A stretch of 64,000 nt of DNA, from positions 13,516,001-13,580,000 of the forward strand of contig OZ316892.1 in the NCBI GenBank assembly GCA_973895155.1, in the 5' to 3' direction. This document shows, piece after piece, positions 23,760 through 36,200 of this stretch. Source of the stretch: Marsupella aquatica (taxonomy: Eukaryota > Marchantiophyta). Position numbers and translations under genes: made by a program. Every line of letters starts with the position of its first letter. The first letter of the stretch is position 1. Under the pieces are notes generated by a model, which worked only from the letters and a program-made list of their open reading frames with translations, made no database searches and was not told where the DNA came from.

Positions 23760-24521
23760 AATCAACAATTAAATTTTTTCAGAAACAAATGGGCACCAAA
23801 AACGTAAACGTGCATTCACCATATAGCAATGTCCGACTATATGTATCTCCTTTCCGTCTGGTTCATAGTCAGGGAAATGCTCGTTTTGGGCTGATAACTC
23901 TTGCCGGCAGTGAAGAATCACGACGAAATTGCCTTCAAACTGTTGCCGTTGTAGCTCACACGGTGTGTGTGCTTTTGTTTACCGTGGCAAGTTGACGATG
24001 GAATTTGCGTAACGTAGTGGTCATTCTCTAACGGAGTGTACGACAACTGAGCAAATTAAAAGCAATAGGGTATCTGGAGTCATGGAATCTCTCGACTCAT
24101 TGAACGGGAAGAATTCAAACTCTTAAGACTAGACCCCTCAGGAAACAAGTTTTCCCCAAAATCAGGCTCCGGAATGCACAGCAATTACAGCAGAGTGATT
24201 TAGCAAAATAGTGCAGTTCCCATGAAAAAAGGAAAGAAGCTCTTCCCTTGCAATTATCCAGGTATTGCACTCAGACACCGTGTACAGGGTTGACAGTGTG
24301 CGGTTTTGAATAGAGCCACCCTCATCATCTCGTGGCTTTTTCGTATCTCACGGCGAGATTAGAGGTACTGTAGTTGATATGTTTTGGAGGGCGAAGTGTT
24401 GGCACCGTTTGTTTCCTTTGGCTCGGGTGATTATCAGACGTTGCTGTTGATGGAGCACCGCCTCCTTTAGAAAGGAAAGCCCCCATAGACACAAAGGAGG
24501 TGTAACAAAACACCACACTAC
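23760..24521 (+). promoter_or_regulatory. 5' flank of the PSMG3-like gene
   Basis: About 760 bases between the LINE tail and the start codon. Promoter and 5' UTR must lie here unless the LINE has displaced them. No sharp TATA box or other site can be assigned with confidence. Confidence 0.4.
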
Positions 24522-26122
24522 ATGGCGTTCCCTGTCGCGTCCAAACGTGTTTCGACCGAAATTCAGGTTTGCAATACTCTAAACAGATCTTCTTGGATTC
24601 TCTGCATTATTTTGATGAAACTCTCTCTGCCCAATGCTCATTGATTTCTCCGTGGCTTGACCCGTACAGGGTGTGAAAACGGAACTGGTCCTTTGTGGGT
24701 ATGATGATTCAATTTTGGTAAGTGGGCCACTGAAACAGCACATGCCTTTCGCTTTTCTCCTTGCACGTATGGCGATGTATTCACTAGTCTGTTTGTGTTT
24801 GGGCACGACGCTTTCGACCTCTTCCTTGCTATGCATCGGATGTAGAATCCTCCCCATACCAGCAATTCTTCGGACATAGGGTTCAGGGTTTAGGAATTGA
24901 GTGATCCATACATTGGCATTTGGCCTTAGAGCTTGCTACCTCTTGATGTGCATCAAACTGGAATTAGGGTTTAGGGTTTAAGTTTTTGAGATTTGGATTC
25001 GTCGAAATGCTGTCACACGTTGAAGGGATGGGTTCGTCTCAGTGCTCTCACTTTCTTTCAAAAGTGGTCTGTCGTGGAATTGGCATCGTCCCTTTTTTCA
25101 AATGACTCGTCTTAACAAGCTATGAATCTTCGTTACAGGTAGTAGTTACTCAGATAGGAAAGATGGGGACGCTGCTTAGTGCAAGGTGTGTGCTCTGTTA
25201 TGCCTTAGCCGTGTCTGCAGGTTACAGGTCTTGAACGCAAAATCCTTTTACTCTGCTTCTCTTTCGACGAAAATTTATTTCTAGGTGCTTTCTCTCTGCT
25301 ATTGGACTTCTGCTTCGGTTGCCGCCAGAGCTGGAAAGAGGTGGACAGTTTTGAAGTTTGTCCATTGCGTTCTTTGTGTGCAGGAAAGAGGAGGCCTATG
25401 GTGGAGGACCCACTTACAACGTGCACGTTCTGATGGGTAAACGGGACGAGGTGAGCTTGTCAAGTACAGTATTAGAAATTACCGTGCGCAGGGAATTCTT
25501 TTCAGCCTTTCTCATAGCCTGAGGCGGCTGCAAGGCTGCCCCTTTCAATACAAACAATTGCTCCCATTCGGAGCTGACAAGAGCCTGTGTCTATGTGAGT
25601 GAAATTTCTGAATCTCGATATGGTTTCTGTTTCTTTTGTTGCAGCCATTCCTGGCAGCATGTGCAAGACAGCTAATTGAGAATATGAGGTGAACCGTCTC
25701 TCTACATCAACTCCCTATACACACGGCTGTATCTGAATTTAAGGTTTCCGTTGTTATGGACGGCATTCATTGACTGCCAGACTGATTGTGCTTCATGATG
25801 GTTTTCTTGCAGTAATGACGGTTCAACCCGATCCCTTGTCCTCTCTTTAGGCCTCAAAGACCACTCACCGGTAAGATACATAGCAGACTGAACTTACGGA
25901 GACCTTCTCTATGCAGCTACGTTGTCATTTAAAAAAATATTGACATCGAGGTTTTGGTGTTGTTTTTCCACTTCCATAAGAGGCATACAAAGTAATTGTT
26001 CGGTGATTAAACGAGTGTCTAATTGTGAATATTAAATTCCAAGCTCATGCCTTTCTTCGTGGATGATGCAGGCAACCCTGAAAAGTATTCTGCAATTCAT
26101 TATTGCCAACAAAATCTGGTGA
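24522..26122 (+). CDS. PSMG3: Proteasome assembly chaperone 3 (PSMG3/PAC3-like)
   Basis: PSMG3 pairs with PSMG4 and helps build the 20S proteasome alpha ring in the cytosol. Seven small exons, all in phase, give 119 residues: 24522-24566, 24670-24717, 25139-25185, 25384-25450, 25645-25688, 25813-25870, 26072-26122 (TGA). The protein begins MAFPVASKRVSTEIQ, continues GVKTELVLCGYDDSI and VVVTQIGKMGTLLSAR, then has VHVLMGKRDEPFLAACARQL and SLVLSLGLKDHSP, and ends IIANKIW. Length, the VTQIGKMGT and GLKDHSP motifs and the C-terminal IW match the plant family closely. The ATG at 24522 is the first in frame. Introns are 88 to 421 bases, and intron 2 carries telo-box-like sequence. Confidence 0.93.
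24877..24980. promoter_or_regulatory. Telo-box-like TTTAGGG motifs in intron 2 of the PSMG3-like gene
   Basis: TAGGGTTCAGGGTTTAGG at about 24877-24894 and ATTAGGGTTTAGGGTTTA at about 24963-24980 are short runs of the plant telomere unit. In plants, telo boxes near the 5' ends of genes for ribosome and proteasome components are known regulatory sites. Here they sit in intron 2, so they could be an intronic enhancer or simply interstitial telomeric repeat. Confidence 0.4.
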
Positions 26123-26613
26123 ATTGATACAATATTAACATGGATTGACATGGTGCCCAGTGCTTCTCCAGCATTCATATCTGTATCTTTTAGGATGACC
26201 TCTCACGGCAGCATACCTTAATGGTCTAATTGGTGGTGAAGTTTCAAGTTCTGTTCCTCGGGAGCGCTGTTTCATGAGCTAATATGCTGATAAATACAAA
26301 TTGAGGAGAGATTCTTCTCATTATAGACGGCTGTTCAGGAGGTTGAAGTACCACAGCCGGTACATCAGCAAAATTTTCGTAGTTAGCTTCTTGGCAAAAG
26401 ATGTACAGGTGTAAGTAAAGAATACATAGGAGTAGCAAGAAAACAGCTTGCTGCCAGAAAGTTTCGCAGAGCGCATGGGACTAAGTACCAAGAATATGAG
26501 GCTTATTTCTTTCCATTTCATTACGCGCTCCTTACTGATATATCGACCCAGGATCTGGATTCATATCTCTTCTCATACTATGTTTTGCGAATGGCTGTTT
26601 AGTGTAGGGGATA
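26123..26613. other. 3' region of the PSMG3-like gene
   Basis: Presumed 3' UTR and flank. No further coding exon was recognised. Confidence 0.5.
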
Positions 26614-26930
26614 GCTCAGGCATATGCACCCTTCAGTTTCTTGCAGGAGACTGATACCCATTCAAGCTGAACTTCTGTGGCGAATCACCTGAGTGAGACT
26701 TGTTGGTCTAGGCCAGGGGATTGGCTCTAGGATTGAAACTTCTCAGGCTAAATTCCCCTCCATGCTCAGGCGTATGCAACTTCAGCTTCTTACAGAAGAC
26801 TGTTACCCTTCCAAGGTGACCTTTCTGGGTCGAACCACTTGAGGCAGACTTGTTGGTCTAGCTCAGGTGGCCAAGGGATTGGCTCTGGGATTGAAAGATC
26901 TCAGGCAATTCCCCCTCCATGCTCGAGGGG
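26614..26930. repeat. Tandem duplication, period about 150 bp
   Basis: GCTCAGGCATATGCA starts at 26614 and GCTCAGGCGTATGCA at 26764. Each is followed by CTTCAG, AGACTG(A/T)TACCC, then GACTTGTTGGTCTAG, then GGGATTGGCTCT(A/G)GGATTGAAA and CCCCTCCATGCTC. The second copy is slightly longer because of a small insertion. The two copies show roughly 15-20 percent difference by eye. Confidence 0.85.
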
Positions 26931-27084
26931 TTGGAGGGTACCAGAGTGGGTGTCAGGTGTGTAGTTTGGAAGTTTAATTTTCAGGCTGGATTCATTTCTG
27001 AGCAAAATTCCTGGTTCAATCTCTACATTCTCCTGATACTGGGGCATGTGTTGGGCTGAGTGCGAGCATTGTTCCTGTGATCCT

Positions 27085-27300
27085 TCCTCTTGGGTCCTTT
27101 CGGGTGTAATATGCCCATATGTGTGCCGCTCCTCCCCTTGTGCTCCATCCTCTTGGGTCTTTGCGGGTGTAATCTGCCCATATCTATGCCACTGCTCCTT
27201 CCCCTTGTGCTCCATACTCTTGGGTCGTTTCGGGTGTAATTTGCCCATATGTATGCCACTGTCCTCTCCTCTGTTGGGTCTCTTCTGGTGTAATTGAATT
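27085..27300. repeat. Minisatellite, period about 63-67 bp
   Basis: The unit CTCTTGGGTCNTTTCGGGTG, continuing TAATNTGCCCATATNTNTGCC and a CT-rich spacer CCCCTTGTGCTCCAT, begins at about 27087, 27150 and 27217. Partial fourth and fifth units lie near 27277 and 27370-27435. The minus strand reads as a repetitive Pro/Lys/Gly peptide in two frames. Because the unit length is not a fixed multiple of three and no splice context is seen, I treat this as non-coding. Confidence 0.8.
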
Positions 27301-27439
27301 CTCTGCATTCTCCTGGTTCTGGGCCATGTGTTAGGCTGACCGCTAGCATGGTTTCCTGTGATCTTTCGTCTGGGACTTTTTGGGTGGAACTGGCCCACAC
27401 TGCTCTCTCCACTGTGGGGTTTCCTTGGGTGTAATTTAT

Positions 27440-28884
27440 TCTATATATCTGTCAACACGCATATTGCCCTATTTGTATGTCATGACCCGAGTGATCATCT
27501 GCATTTGCTTTCAAACAAAAAACAAACAAATACACTGCGAGAGTCCATCATATCGGGAGTAGTTTCTATTATGACACAAGCTGGGCAACTCTATTCGGAA
27601 GTAAGCCCAAGAAAACTCCTAGTGCAGAACGCAAGAAAGTTACCGTCGCTATGTCAGTAGTTGTCGTACTCAATTTAGGTCCGATCAAAACTGGCAGGAA
27701 TGTGGATTACTGTAGGGTTTTTGGAGAGACTGCGCAAGAACGCAAAGTCACATGAAATTTGTAGTGCCATTTGTGGTATTGGAGGCACTGCGCGACACCT
27801 CAGAATCATATGAAAATGCTTGTCAAAAGCAAAATGAATTGTCTCTAGTGAGAATATGTGCTCGGAGATACTGCCCAACAGCTCAAAATCACATGAAAAG
27901 GGGAGCGAAGAAATAAAAATGTACTTAACCCCTAGTGAAAAGAATTCTTCTCTTGAAAGTGGGTTTGAAAAAACAGATCAAAAGGAAAGAAAAGCTGGAC
28001 AATCATGCCATTAGAATTCAACACATGTTTACAATCTCGTATCCTCATAAGTCATCTTCAGCTTCTAGTCCACTCAATTCAAATATATGGAATAGCGGTA
28101 TTTGCTTAGCTGAGCAGTATAGCCTCTTCACTGAAATTTAGCTTTGTAGTTTGCTTCAGGGTATGAACACTAGTGGGAGTTGAGACAATGGCTTATGGAT
28201 TGTCTTTCTGAAACTCTACATATGAGTTTTAGGGCAAGGTTTCATGCACCAGGGGCGAAGGTTGCTCACACTCCTTCTCCCACCCCCTGGTGCCCACATA
28301 AGGTCCTTAATTGCAGTACATAATATCGCAAGTTTGCATTAATTGGTACAGTTAAGGACCAATAGTGGTTTGCCGTGCAGCTACTAAAGTAGACACGGGA
28401 GGGGCCACTCCAAGGGAAGTGGATGGGAAAAAGATACTTCCCCTTTCCCTTCTTTGCCCATGCCTGTCGTTCACCCCAAGTGTGCTAGCAATTAATGTTG
28501 CAATGTGATTTGCTCCAAGTTTACTCATGCACTTTTGTAATCCTCTATCCATACTCCTTGGAATCATGCTGATCATGCTCTCCAACATATACACCGCCGA
28601 GGGTTTATAGCTTGGAAAACAATCTCAATAATACTTTATTGACTGAGCTAAAGTTGTGGTGGAGTAAAAAGCTCAAGGCTGTATCCCACGGTAAGGTCAT
28701 ACAGAATATTATGGTCAGATTCACTACTATGGAGCCCCAAAGGTATAGATTGCAGCATGAGCATGAGACAGGGTGGAGTTGCAGGGTGGAGCATGAGCAT
28801 GAGACATGGTTGAGAAAGGAGGGAAAATATTGGTTCAATATTCTCGCCACCAAGGACTTTGGTTGCAGGTCTGGTTATATATGA
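27440..28884. other. Intergenic DNA, no recognised gene
   Basis: A 90-codon plus-strand frame at 28612-28884 contains LLTELKLWWSKKLKAVSHGK and a direct repeat of GCATGAGCATGAGACA at about 28755 and 28790. It could be a scrap of a mobile element but matches no family I recognise. The remainder shows no coding bias. Confidence 0.45.
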
Positions 28885-29773
28885 TTTGCATCTCCTAGCA
28901 TGCAAACCCATTTACACCTTTGTTTTCAAAATGCAAAGTGTTACTTCACCTCAAATCAAAATACCCAAAAGCTCATGGGGTCATATGGGGTCTATCAAGT
29001 ATGACATTTCAATTCAAAGGTCCATCAAATATATCTCTCGTAAAAAATGAACTACAGTAGTCCATCTGAGTCCCAGTATCAAACGGTGATGTCCATCCGG
29101 GCATATACAGTACTTCGCGTAACTCATGTACTGTAGTTCGTATCATTACTAAACGACCAATAATAACGAGAGGAAAGACGATGTGATTAGCAAACGCACT
29201 GTAGCGTTTGATGAGACGAGAATCGGAGGTCGTGTTGAGGTGATGGGGTTTACTACAGTAGTACTGTGTACACCACAGTCGCTGATACGAAGAATGTGAA
29301 CTCCGGAGAGCGAGCGACCGAAGTACAATAGGGATCAGGAAAAGGCAAGGAAAGGAAAGGCATTAAGGCAAGGGCAAAGGGCTGGGGGAGGAGCCCTAAA
29401 TGCGGACCGGACATCTTTCGAGAGGGAAGCCATCTTTCGAGAGGGAAACCATTGGACAGTAGCTAGTGATGAGTGGTCCGTCTGCAGCTGGTTGTTTGTG
29501 CGACAATTCGATTTGCTCTTTTATCTCCACTTGATGTGTGATGCGGTTGCTAATGGAGGACAGGAGAGTTCTATGCGGAGCGAAGCGAAGCGAGCCGAGC
29601 GACTGAGCAATGTGAACGCTAGTAATTACTGCAGAGGCCTTTTCTTCGTCTTCTCCTTCTTCTTATTTTGGGATTCGAGCAGAATGGCCTTTTCCCCAGG
29701 AGCACAGATGCGAGCGTGGCGATGGATGAGAACGGATCCCCAGGGTCGCTAGGTGTAGGTGTGGAGACGTTTG

Positions 29774-29825
<52 letters not shown>

Positions 29826-30220
29826 TTCCGTGTCTCTCGGAATCCACAGTTCAAGCCTCTGTCTCCGGGCGAGGGAAGAGAGTCTGACTGTGGAAGTGGC
29901 TTATAGGATGGAATTGCGATATAGACGGATTTAGCAATACGACCCTTCGATTGCACAGTTTGGAGGGTTGGAGGACGATGAGGGGTGACTAGTTGTCGGA
30001 CGAAATCGTTGTTAGCAGTGGAAGGTAGGCAACAGATCGCAAGATTGGCACCATCTAAGGTTTTGGGCGTGGCACTTTATGGATAAAAATCTGCAAGGGC
30101 GTCCGAAGCTGTTGTGGTTGAACTCGATTTTTGAGATAATCGATTACACTTGAAGGAATTTCATGGGATTCTGCACAGTAATGCTGGTTGACTGGAGGAT
30201 CTAAACTATCTTGATCAGCC
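28885..30220 (+). promoter_or_regulatory. 5' flank / 5' UTR of the large SET-domain gene
   Basis: This segment precedes the first coding ATG at 30221. It contains a two-copy direct repeat of CATCTTTCGAGAGGGAA at 29412 and 29431, purine-rich runs of AAAGGCAAGG type near 29340-29390, and a long GA microsatellite (listed separately). GA-rich tracts are common in plant promoters and leaders. The transcription start cannot be placed. Confidence 0.4.
29777..29821. repeat. (GA)n microsatellite, about 22 units
   Basis: An uninterrupted AG dinucleotide run of about 44 bases, followed by a short G run. It lies about 400 bases before the start codon of the SET gene and could bind GAGA-type factors (BPC proteins in plants), or it may only be a length-variable microsatellite. 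Confidence 0.95.
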
Positions 30221-33200
30221 ATGGATGACTTGTGGCATTTGAAGGCTACTCAGGGCCTGAACAGAAATTATTCGCAGTCCAATCCGGCGTCTGCTGCTCT
30301 AAACCAGGTATCTGTCATGCACTTTCTGTCAGGAAACCAGTTCTAGTTTCACGAATGGCTGTTTATGGTAAAACGAGTGGAGAGAAATAGTTGCAGCCGA
30401 AAGATTCAAGTACGTGAGGGTCCTTAGATGGGTGCAAAATGCTGTCCCACATCTCCAATCCGGCACTATATGCTTCATGTTCATTCTGGTTTATATCATT
30501 CACCATACAAAAGCAAAGCGTTTCAAGGACGGTGGAATTATTCAGGAGTGCTCCATATTGGTATTCGATTATGACGGATGTGAAGCGACAATGAGGCTAG
30601 CAAGTCGAGTTAGACCTCAACTTTTGGCGATTAATCTGTGCTTGGACCGGGGCGGAGAGGGAGTACTAATTGTTTTAATACGATGGTGATCAATGTACAG
30701 TATGTCAAAGTGTGTCAAATGACCCTATAAATTTCGCAGCTCAATTAGGTCTTCGGAAACTCACCGGAAGCCTCGATGGTAATTTGGTTGGTGCCTAGTG
30801 GAGGAATAGTTGAAAATGTGGTCGAGGCACGACGGGCGACTTAGCAAATGACGTACTGTTTTACACGCGCACTCTTTGTCTTTAATTGTATGCCGATGCA
30901 TTTCGGCGTGTGGAAGTTGCGCCGTGGGAGTAGATGGTGGCTATCCAAGGCTGTCTCTTCTTTTTGAGGCCGTTTCTTTCCAGTGTCGTCTAGCTGGTCT
31001 CAAGGTTTTTCTACATACGAGAAACCTAACGGGATTCGACAGAGGATCTCTTCGTAGGGTTCTGACTCGTAAATGACTTCGGAAACTCAGGCGAAGTTCA
31101 TCCTTCTCGAGCACAATATCTCCTCGACGCATATTGCGTGTTTCACGGAATGTGGTTGGACCACAATAATGGGTTGCACCTTGTTGTGCCGCAATCATCG
31201 AATTGCGTGAGCAATTTTAGTTTTCAGAATAAGAAAGCTGGCTTTTGTTGTAGCCTTTCGTTTGACTGTTTTGGTTACGTTTAATGTTTTAAAATTCATC
31301 TGGATACTAAGCCACAGTGCACACAAGGATGGGATCCAGCGGTTCTCCGCCACAATGAGGACGACGTGTGGATTGCACATTCCGCGGAAGTCGCTGCGTT
31401 TGTTTCGACTCCGGAAACCTTGCCTAGTGGATAAGATCTCGTATTGGATTCTCACTTTCTGGTACTTGCAGATTGTGTCCTTAGGCTCACCGGCGCACCA
31501 AACCTGCTGCAACGTATCGAGTCGTAAAGTATCTAGCATCTGACAATTCGATATTTTTGTAGATAAGTTGATCTTTAGATGTGATCTAGGATCGAGTCCA
31601 CACGTCCGTAAGCTCCTAGAGTTGACGTCTCAATTGTCATTTTGTCGAGTATAGACTTTGCAGTGACTCCGTTCTAGCTCTCCTTTCACCTGGCACATGC
31701 TCCAGAGCATGGTGGAATCCTAGAAGACGTGATGGTCTCCTTTGCCTCAGTTTGGGCGTTTGTTTGCAAGTAGTAATGTGGGGGTCTCCCTTCACTCTCG
31801 TTGTGTCCCTTTGTTATGATTAGATTTTTCTTTGACGACATGATGATCTCCGTGCTTTCAAGTTGTTGATATCCTTACAACCAGAGCTATCCGGAGATTC
31901 TTGTATTTTGGCACAGGTTGGCCGTGTCAGTTGAGTCTGTTAAATATCGTTAGTTCTCCTGTTTGGCACGAGAGAGACCTAGAATGTACCTCTGAAACCT
32001 TCTACGCCGACTCTTAGGATTTTCACCATGCCGTCCTGCGCCAGAGGAAAATGAAGCTATTGCGGGCTATCGTACGGAAGTTAATTTTAATCATGATGTT
32101 TCCATATCTTATATTAAACGATGTCGAACTTCCTTTCTTGCCTTTGTGCAGGTGGAGATGTTGTCTGGGCCATTTGGTCATCCGTTTGTCCAGCAGGAGG
32201 TGTGCGTAATTGAACGTACCATTAGACAAGAGTGCCTGGGAGGCAACTTGCTGAACTTCGGGCTGCCAGGTCCGCACATTAAATCAGTTCGAGGAGATGT
32301 TGGTAATTCTCTGCTGGCTCTTGTACCTGGCTCCCAGCATCAGGTCCGTTCGAGTTATCAGTCGCACGTAACCCCGCAGTCACCCCATTTACCCCCAAAC
32401 CCGCAGGCTTATCAAATGGGATCTGTAAGCTCTCCCGATGTCGGCAGCTGGCCGGGGCATCTCTCGAATATGTCTGCGGGAACCCGTGTGAGTGGGGGTA
32501 GTTCTGGGCTTGGAGGGGATTCTTCTATGATTATGCCCGGGCGAGACGTGACCCTATCAATGTTGGGGAGAGAGGCGAATCTGACCCCGTATTTAAGGAT
32601 GACTGGAGAGCAAGATTGTTTGGAATCAAGTTTAACGAGGACAACAGGAAATGAGGTGTCCAAGCACAATGATAATGCAAATGATACAAGCGGGCAGAGT
32701 CCTCACCCGCAGTGGTTGACAGAGATAATAAGCAGCCGGCAAAGAGGACAAATTCCACAGAGTCCCAGATTTACCTCCGGGACGAGTTTCCCGAGAGCCG
32801 CTGAGTCATCTCGTAACGGTTCTACTGGAATGAGCACCTTGACTCCCTTCGCACCCGCTTTCATGCGAGAAGCACGTGTGGTGTGCATCAACTATGAGAC
32901 CGGACAGAAAGTTGGTGAGTTGGCTGTGCACAGAACAAAGCCAATTGATTTTATTCTTGAAATTCTTTTGAATGAGCACCTTACGGTCGACAAGAGTTCC
33001 AGGTACAACGAAGATTTCTGTTAATTAACCTGACAAGGAAGACATAGGTTGTTGTATGCAAGAAGGTTTAACCAGTGGTCGTTCTATTTATCACGTCACC
33101 AAATCTTTCAAGCAGTCTAGATTTGTGCTTGTAGGATGTAGGTCTTTTTCTGATTTGGGTAGTATGTTTTAGGCTTTTTGATCTTCCTACTATGAGAGTT

Positions 33201-36200
33201 ACTGAAGTCAATAATGGGATCTCAATAACCCATCATAGTGATAGTTTTTTGATAATACCGATCTTGGTCTTCTTTGTGACCTTGAATTCTTGGTGTCGAT
33301 TGTCATTTCTAGATATTTCAAATTGTGTCCGGGACATGTTGAGATTTGGAAATACTGGCAGTGCAGGAGGAGAGCTGTATCTTACGCAGTTGGGTCTTCT
33401 TGGGGTGATTTGCTCTTGCCATGGCTCTCAAATGTCTGTTGCCAAATTTACCCAGGTAGACGGACCGTTTGTTTCTCATTTCTTTTGCAGCGTCACTGCC
33501 CTCATTGTGGCAGCTGCGAGCCAGGTCCTGCAGTATTTCTTATTTGCACTGTGGTTTTCGACTGTAACGTTAGTCTATGCTAAGATTGTATTTTGGTGAT
33601 ACTCAAGAAGCTGAGAGCGTTGAGAGAATTACTTGGAGTGTTGGTGCATCACGTTGTCAGGTGGTCTGACGTCAGCCTTGGCATTTTTAAAAATACTCTT
33701 TCAGCATGTTGGGATCAACTCTACCAACCCTGGGAACGTCGTTGCGATGGATGGCACTGGAGAAAGTTTGGTGCAATGGAGGAAGACCCTTTTCTCTCTA
33801 TATGGGGTTGATCTTCTAAACTTGTCAAGAAATTTGAATGTATTAGCTTACCGAACAGTGAAATGTCGTACTTTTCGGTCCAACATGCCAAGAGCATTCT
33901 GAAGCTCACTCAAAATAATTTGATTTTATTCTTTAAATTCTTTTGAATGAGCACTTGGGAAGAGGATTCTGAAGCTCTGCAAGTTAGAAGTGGTTTAGAG
34001 ACTAATGGAATGAGAATAGTGAAATTTAACAATGCGACGTTTTTTAGCTGTTTTTTAGCTGTTTTTTAGCTGTTTTTTTAGCTGTTTTTTAGTTCTTCCT
34101 CTTTAAGACGAGAACGATAACCGATCCTGTTTTAAATCTTGTGATGTAGATTAAAGTTCCCTATGATAACCAGGGTTGGAACTGGAGTGAGGGAGCAGTC
34201 TCTGAATCTGGACCTACGAAATACAAGGCTGTAGTTACACAAAGCTGGCAAAAGGAGGTTGATGTGTCGTACAGTGGCGAGCCTTTGGTGAAGAGCAGAC
34301 TGACTCAAGTTTGGGACGCATCCGTCTCACCTAGTCACGCAGCAAATTATCCATTGGCACCAAATTCAGCTACTTTGGGCTTATCGTCCAGTTTGGGTGA
34401 AGGGTGTGTACGAAATTCTAGAGAAGCATTTTTGAAGAATCTTGAAAGGGCATTTAGGAGCAGTTCGTTGGAGTTTGGATCGTGCCCGTCAAATGTGGAT
34501 GATATGGGTGAGAACGTGGAAAGGTGTCAAGGCTTACCTGAAATGCAACCCTGCAGAAGTTCGTCCAAGGAATTCATCAATTTCATTAGTGGTAGTCAGC
34601 AGTTGATGTCTGGCCATGCTGAGCAGCAGGTGGCTGTAGAGCGCCAGATTGCGGTGGGCAGAAGCTTGTTGAAAGGGCTGGACTTTACTGGGAGTGAAAG
34701 AAGAGAATCTCAACAACTTGAGAAAGACAGTTCATTGTCCAGCTTTGAGTTGAAATTGGGGCAGCCCTCTCAACAGTCCCAGTCAGTTGGCCCCCCTTCA
34801 TTAAGTGCTGCAAATCACATGCAGAGAGTTATGCAGAGAGGTATATAGACAGTATCTCTCCGTTTGCCTAGTTTGAAGTCGTGGATTTTCTCTGCCTGTT
34901 GTGCTCCATGTTGGTGAAATTGCAAAATTTTGACTCTTCATTCCATAGTGTCGTGGATCTTGCTCTTGTGTACACTCTTTTATATTTTGCAATGGGTAAG
35001 TTTTCAAGAAACAGGGTGTAACATTCTCTTTTTTGTCTTCATTCTGCCCAACTCTTTAGCTCTTTTCTGGCTCTTGGCTTGGATACAGGAGGACAGCAGA
35101 ATGGGCAGAATCCTAGTGCAACAAGTGGAGCTGGACTTCAGAGTTTCTCAGGTCGCGAAGAACCTTCCACCAATCGTCTATTCAATCAACCGAGTTTTGA
35201 AAATACAAGCTGTATGGAGCCAAATCACCATAGCACTTTCCGAGTTGATCCAAACAGAGGTGCCCATCTGGACCTTGAGCAGTCACTGCCTATTTAGACT
35301 CTGGAACTAACTGTACGAAGGTTTTTGCGTGAGAGGTCATTAAATTTTTACATTTGGGAGCACAATTGGAGCATCCTCATTGTGCTTCACGGGTTTGCAG
35401 TCATGGGCATATTCTCATATAGTATTGATTTTTGGGATTCTCTAAAAAGATCTCTGGTACAGCCGAGGATGTCTATGGCTTTCGTATATATTTTAGTACT
35501 GTTCGCCTCCTCACCGGCCTGATGGAAGCTACGCGTTGCTGTGCAGGTATGGAAGGCAATGGCTCTGTCCTAGTAGATCATTCATCCTTCAAGGAGACTG
35601 AGGATGTTTCTTCGTTTAGGTTCGTGGAGAATCTTAGGGAGAGAGAGAACATACTTACTAGAGATTCTGGACAGTTTTCAACGGGAGTGAGGCGGTGGCC
35701 CAATGTTGCTTGTGTGGGCAGCAGTTTGAAGTCAACTGATACGCCAGGGATGAACTCTGAACATCCTGCCAAACGGTGGGCAGAGGAAGCTCAACTTCAA
35801 ATGGGTGGTGCAGGAAGGCCCGTTACGCAGGGACACCAGGATTTGGATACTGTTTTGAGTCAGGAGTGGATGTCGAAGAGTCGGCCCACAGATGGTCAAG
35901 CCACTGAGTCCTCTGGCACGATGGCAGGAAGAGGAGGTCAAGCGTGTTGTGGAGAGAACATGATACATATTCAGAGGAACTGTTCACCTTCCTATAGAGG
36001 TAAGTCCATGTTATTTATCCAGCTGTAATCGAATCAATCGTAGTGTGCTCTGACTCTCAAAGCAGATTTTAATAACTAGATAGCAATTCCAAAATGGTCG
36101 CTCAGTTCCTTCCTGGTCAGGACATAAGAATGCTGGGCTGTAGCTACGAAGAAGTTTGGGCGGGATCGGTTGTTAAAATCAGATGTAGTACCTGAAATCT

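Noticed and set aside
26901-27412. Minus-strand frames of 129-165 codons with repetitive peptides
   Set aside because: They are translations of the minisatellite; two frames are open at once because of composition, and no start or splice context supports them.
29663-29956. Frames with Glu-Arg or Ser-Leu runs
   Set aside because: They are read-through of the GA microsatellite.
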